A stretch of 64,000 bases of DNA from Prinia subflava. Its lineage: Eukaryota; Chordata; Aves; Passeriformes; Cisticolidae. The translations under genes were made by a program, and so were the position numbers. The notes beneath the pieces are model-generated. The model was not told the DNA's origin and ran no database searches. It was given only the letters and a program-made list of their open reading frames with translations. Positions within the stretch are counted from its first letter, which is position 1. The number at the start of each line of letters is the position of its first letter. Where the stretch lies: contig NC_086248.1 of the NCBI RefSeq assembly GCF_021018805.1, positions 25,986,922 to 26,050,921 of the forward strand. The letters are read 5' to 3'. Shown here one piece after another: positions 60,901 to 64,000 of the stretch.

Positions 60901-63900
60901 TAATTCTTTGGAGCAAACAAGCAACTGAGGTAAAAGGTAAGACAATGCCTAGACTTTCATGATGCTGAAGATCTGTTCAGAGTGAACTGTGGTAATACTT
61001 TATGAGTTGGCTATACTATTTATCAGTTTGTAGCAAATGCTATCTGACATTATGAAGTCCTACAAGAAGAACATTGAGCACCTTCCACCAGATAAGACCA
61101 ATTTGTCAACCACTTTTTCTCTCATATGTGCATAAAAGCACTCCCTGTCAACACCACTGAATGGTTATACTGTTAGTAGGACAACAAAAATTGAAAAAAT
61201 CACATTCTATTGAGAATGCCTGCTGTACAAACAATACAAAAGGCTGCATAGAAGGATAAATAGACTAGACATACTCTTCAGGGTGTGTAGGGCCATCCTC
61301 TTCCTTTGAACTGTGCAAATGTACTTCAGCCAAATCTCATGCCCATTACTTTTTCTATCTGCTAATTGTGTAGTTTTCTCTTTGCCATCAATTAAGAATA
61401 AGAGAAATAAGGCTCTTCTGCCTCTTTTGTCTGAGTACTACAGGCTAGTCTCAAATCCTGGAGCAGGAAAATGAGATGTAGTTTAAAGCCTCGGTATAAC
61501 ACAGAAACATGTTAAGAAAGTCTTTTTGTATAGCTAAAACTTTCTTTTGTGTAAAAGCTGCCTTGTGTGCTCTGTTAATAATCATGTTATTCATATCTTC
61601 CCCACAACAAATGAAGTTTTTGCCTGCTTGAGAAGTTGTAATATAATTATAGATTCTATATGCTTCAAAATAATGTATAATCAGTCAATGTAATATTCTT
61701 AAATTATTTAGTAAATGAACAAAGATAGATCAGACATTTGATGATACTGAAAACTCAGCAGTGGGTAAAATTGATTGAATGCACTTTGAGCATGAATAAA
61801 AGAGTTTATGATTTATTGACACTTTGTAGATTAATCTGAGGCCTCATTAAGCAATGAAGCAGAATAGTAAACCTAATTTGAAGGAATGTTAAAAATGGCC
61901 CTACATGAAGGAAAGAGAATTAGATCTCACTTTTGGATATTAGGTATCTTTGGCAACTTTCCGTGTTCTTGAAAGGTAACGCCTGTGAGCAATGGGGGAA
62001 AACCCAGTGTTCTTTGTATCAGATTTTCTAACAATTCTATTATTTCCAACTACAAAGAAAGCATTGAAAAAATATCAAAAAAAGGCAAAATAGTTATGAA
62101 TTACATACTATTATTTTTTAAAAAAAATAATTACAAATTCATCCAATTATGGTCAAATTTAGTATCTCAGATTTACCAGTCCAGTTTTCCTTGCTATATG
62201 ATTGTTTTGCATTTTGTCAGATAACTTGAGCTTGCTATGTAACACTGATTTCTTGATATTTGTTATCTAGATCTGAATTTGGTAACTTGAGTATTTGTTT
62301 CTATCACGTGAAATCACAGGTCTATTTTGCTTTCAGTGGACAATAAAGAGAATGAAGATTATTTTTCTGCTGTATTCATAATAGGTCTTTAGAGGAAAAA
62401 TATTTTGTCACTTTCCAATTAATTTTAGATTTTAGCTTGTTTACTCAGTTTGTACTGGTCCAATAAAAAAATATATATAAGAAAAATCTCTTGCAACTAG
62501 TAATTTGGATATCATGATCCTAAGGGCAGTCATGCAGTTATAGTTGTTAAAATGTTCATGACAAATAAACCTTTTATTTTCTCACAATGATGTTGCAGGG
62601 ACAAGTGCTGAAGGCCTTTTACTGTGCTGATAGTTAAAAACAATTCTCACTATGTATGCATATGTATTTATGACATACAAGAACATAATATACAAAATAA
62701 TACTTGAGAATTATACCCACAAAATACAGAGTGGGAATTTTCTACCTGGGCTGATATATTCAGAATGCATAAAGGGACAGAACATGACTCCCAAAACTGC
62801 AGGCAAGAAAACAGTAACTCCTTATATTTCCTTACTTTATGTTATACAGAATATTAAAGAAGCTTGCAGGAGCCCTCAACCTGGAAAGAAATATTGTACA
62901 AAACCTTAGATGATATATTTTCTTCTACTGGGTCATCTTGACAAATAACAAATTTCCTTGAGAATTTGGTGCACAACATTTGCATTAACAACTGATACAA
63001 AGCAATGTAATCTTTCAGTTTCTCTCACTGGAAATGTTGAACTTGAATTTTGATTGTGAAAAAAAGACTATCACCAGCTACTTCAAGATGATTCAACAAA
63101 ATGATATAGCATACAGCTTTATAGGTGGATGTTGTCTGTGAAAGAAGAACACAATAAGTTTGCAAAGACAGCAGTAAAAGTTGATAGGTTATGAAGGTAA
63201 CGTTTAAACACAAGAAATTCAGAAGTTTTGAAAAATTTTTACTTAGAAAAGTTAGGAGCGATTCAGGCAAGAGGAAGAAAAAAGCCGAAATCTTGGAAGA
63301 CTTCCCTTTAAAAAGTTGGAAAATCAATTAAACACAAAGAGGCTAATCCAAGTGAGAGACTGTTATAAATGAATTATTTGCTACTTTACTTGGAAAGACA
63401 AGAGACGAGAAGAGCAATAAACACAAAGAAAATAAATATGGAAAAGATGAGCAAGCGAAGCTGTGGCGTGAAGTGTGAATCAGAGCAAGTTCGTGGTAAT
63501 GGCTATATTCAGGTATAGGGTAAGGATTTTACTGGATTACATATCACTGCAATCCTCAAATTCTAAACCTGGCCTCTGGAAAAAGGCATTTAATTTGGTT
63601 TGTAAATCAAATATTTATTGCTTATTCCTGTGTAGATGTCTTGGGTTTAGGGAATGGATGATAAAGGAGGACTTCACTGTTTTTCTTTTTCTCATTTCCT
63701 TAACATAACTACCATCAAGGATAGTGTGGTGGTAAAATTATTAATATACAAGATATGAGAGAAATGTTTAAGCTTATCGTAACTAAAAAAAATCACTCTT
63801 TTTGACTAAAAGGTGTCGGTGACTATTCCTAAGATAAGGTGACAATGGGTGTGCCACCCTTACAGGCTCCACCAAGAGCCATCTCTCCATATTGTCATAT

Positions 63901-64000
63901 TATTTACTGTTTTACTCCTTCTAAGAATAGAGGCTGACTATAAGCTGCTTAAGAAAACATCCCAGGCATGGATACCTGGCTTTTTAAATTGTAATGATTT
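58000..64000. other. unique AT-rich DNA, no gene seen
   Basis: No recognised gene or mobile element. The longest frame, 159 codons at 59,453-59,932 plus, resembles nothing I know and lacks domain features. The remainder has frames of 100 codons or fewer and no tandem repeat of note. Confidence 0.5.

Noticed and set aside
63636..63720. TGTCTTGGGTTTAG string resembling the start of the 13.5-kb LTR
   Set aside because: Similarity ends after about a dozen bases. No LTR body, end or duplication follows.

Overview
This window looks like vertebrate nuclear DNA from a bird, most likely a songbird. It is AT-rich and has no recognisable protein-coding gene, tRNA, rRNA or CRISPR array. The avian call rests on several CR1 (chicken repeat 1) LINE fragments with their typical short ATTCTATG-type 3' end, and on several LTR families of the kinds common in bird genomes. 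One of these is an oversized ERVL-type LTR with the internal wording I associate with passerine genomes. No open frame outside the repeats resembles a known protein. The host sequence is best read as a gene desert or the inside of a very large intron.

Layout, left to right. 1-3.95 kb: unique DNA. 3.96-4.38 kb: solo LTR of a class II (ERVK-like) element with a perfect 6-bp target-site duplication (TSD). 10.05-10.71 kb: CR1 on the minus strand. 13.25-14.64 kb: CR1 on the plus strand, split by a complete 613-bp solo LTR with a perfect 5-bp TSD. 15.06-15.62 kb: CR1, minus strand. 15.6-30.2 kb: unique DNA. 30.2-30.6 kb: CR1 fragment joined to an ERVL-LTR fragment. 31.69-32.13 kb: probable solo LTR, minus strand. 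37.5-38.83 kb: CR1 split by another LTR of about 0.8 kb. 43.8-44.2 kb: CR1, plus strand. 45.18-46.55 kb: ERVL-type LTR of about 1.36 kb carrying eight 40-bp tandem units. 49.18-52.08 kb: a two-LTR endogenous retrovirus on the minus strand, in the same LTR family as the solo LTR at 4 kb. 52.1-64 kb: unique DNA.

The most notable object is the two-LTR element at 49,178-52,079. It has intact 6-bp TSDs, a degenerate lysine-type primer-binding site and a polypurine tract. The LTR pair differs at only about ten positions outside a purine tract. Yet its internal region of about 2.07 kb shows no gag, pro, pol or env. In their place is a CpG-dense block that behaves like an island in an AT-rich neighbourhood. 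It looks like a non-autonomous retroviral element that depended on proteins from elsewhere.

The nested insertions give a relative order of events: CR1 first, LTR elements later. Two intervals in the unique DNA (28,457-28,606 and 55,060-55,128, plus strand) look like internal exons with good splice signals, but I could not assign them to a gene and chance is a real alternative.
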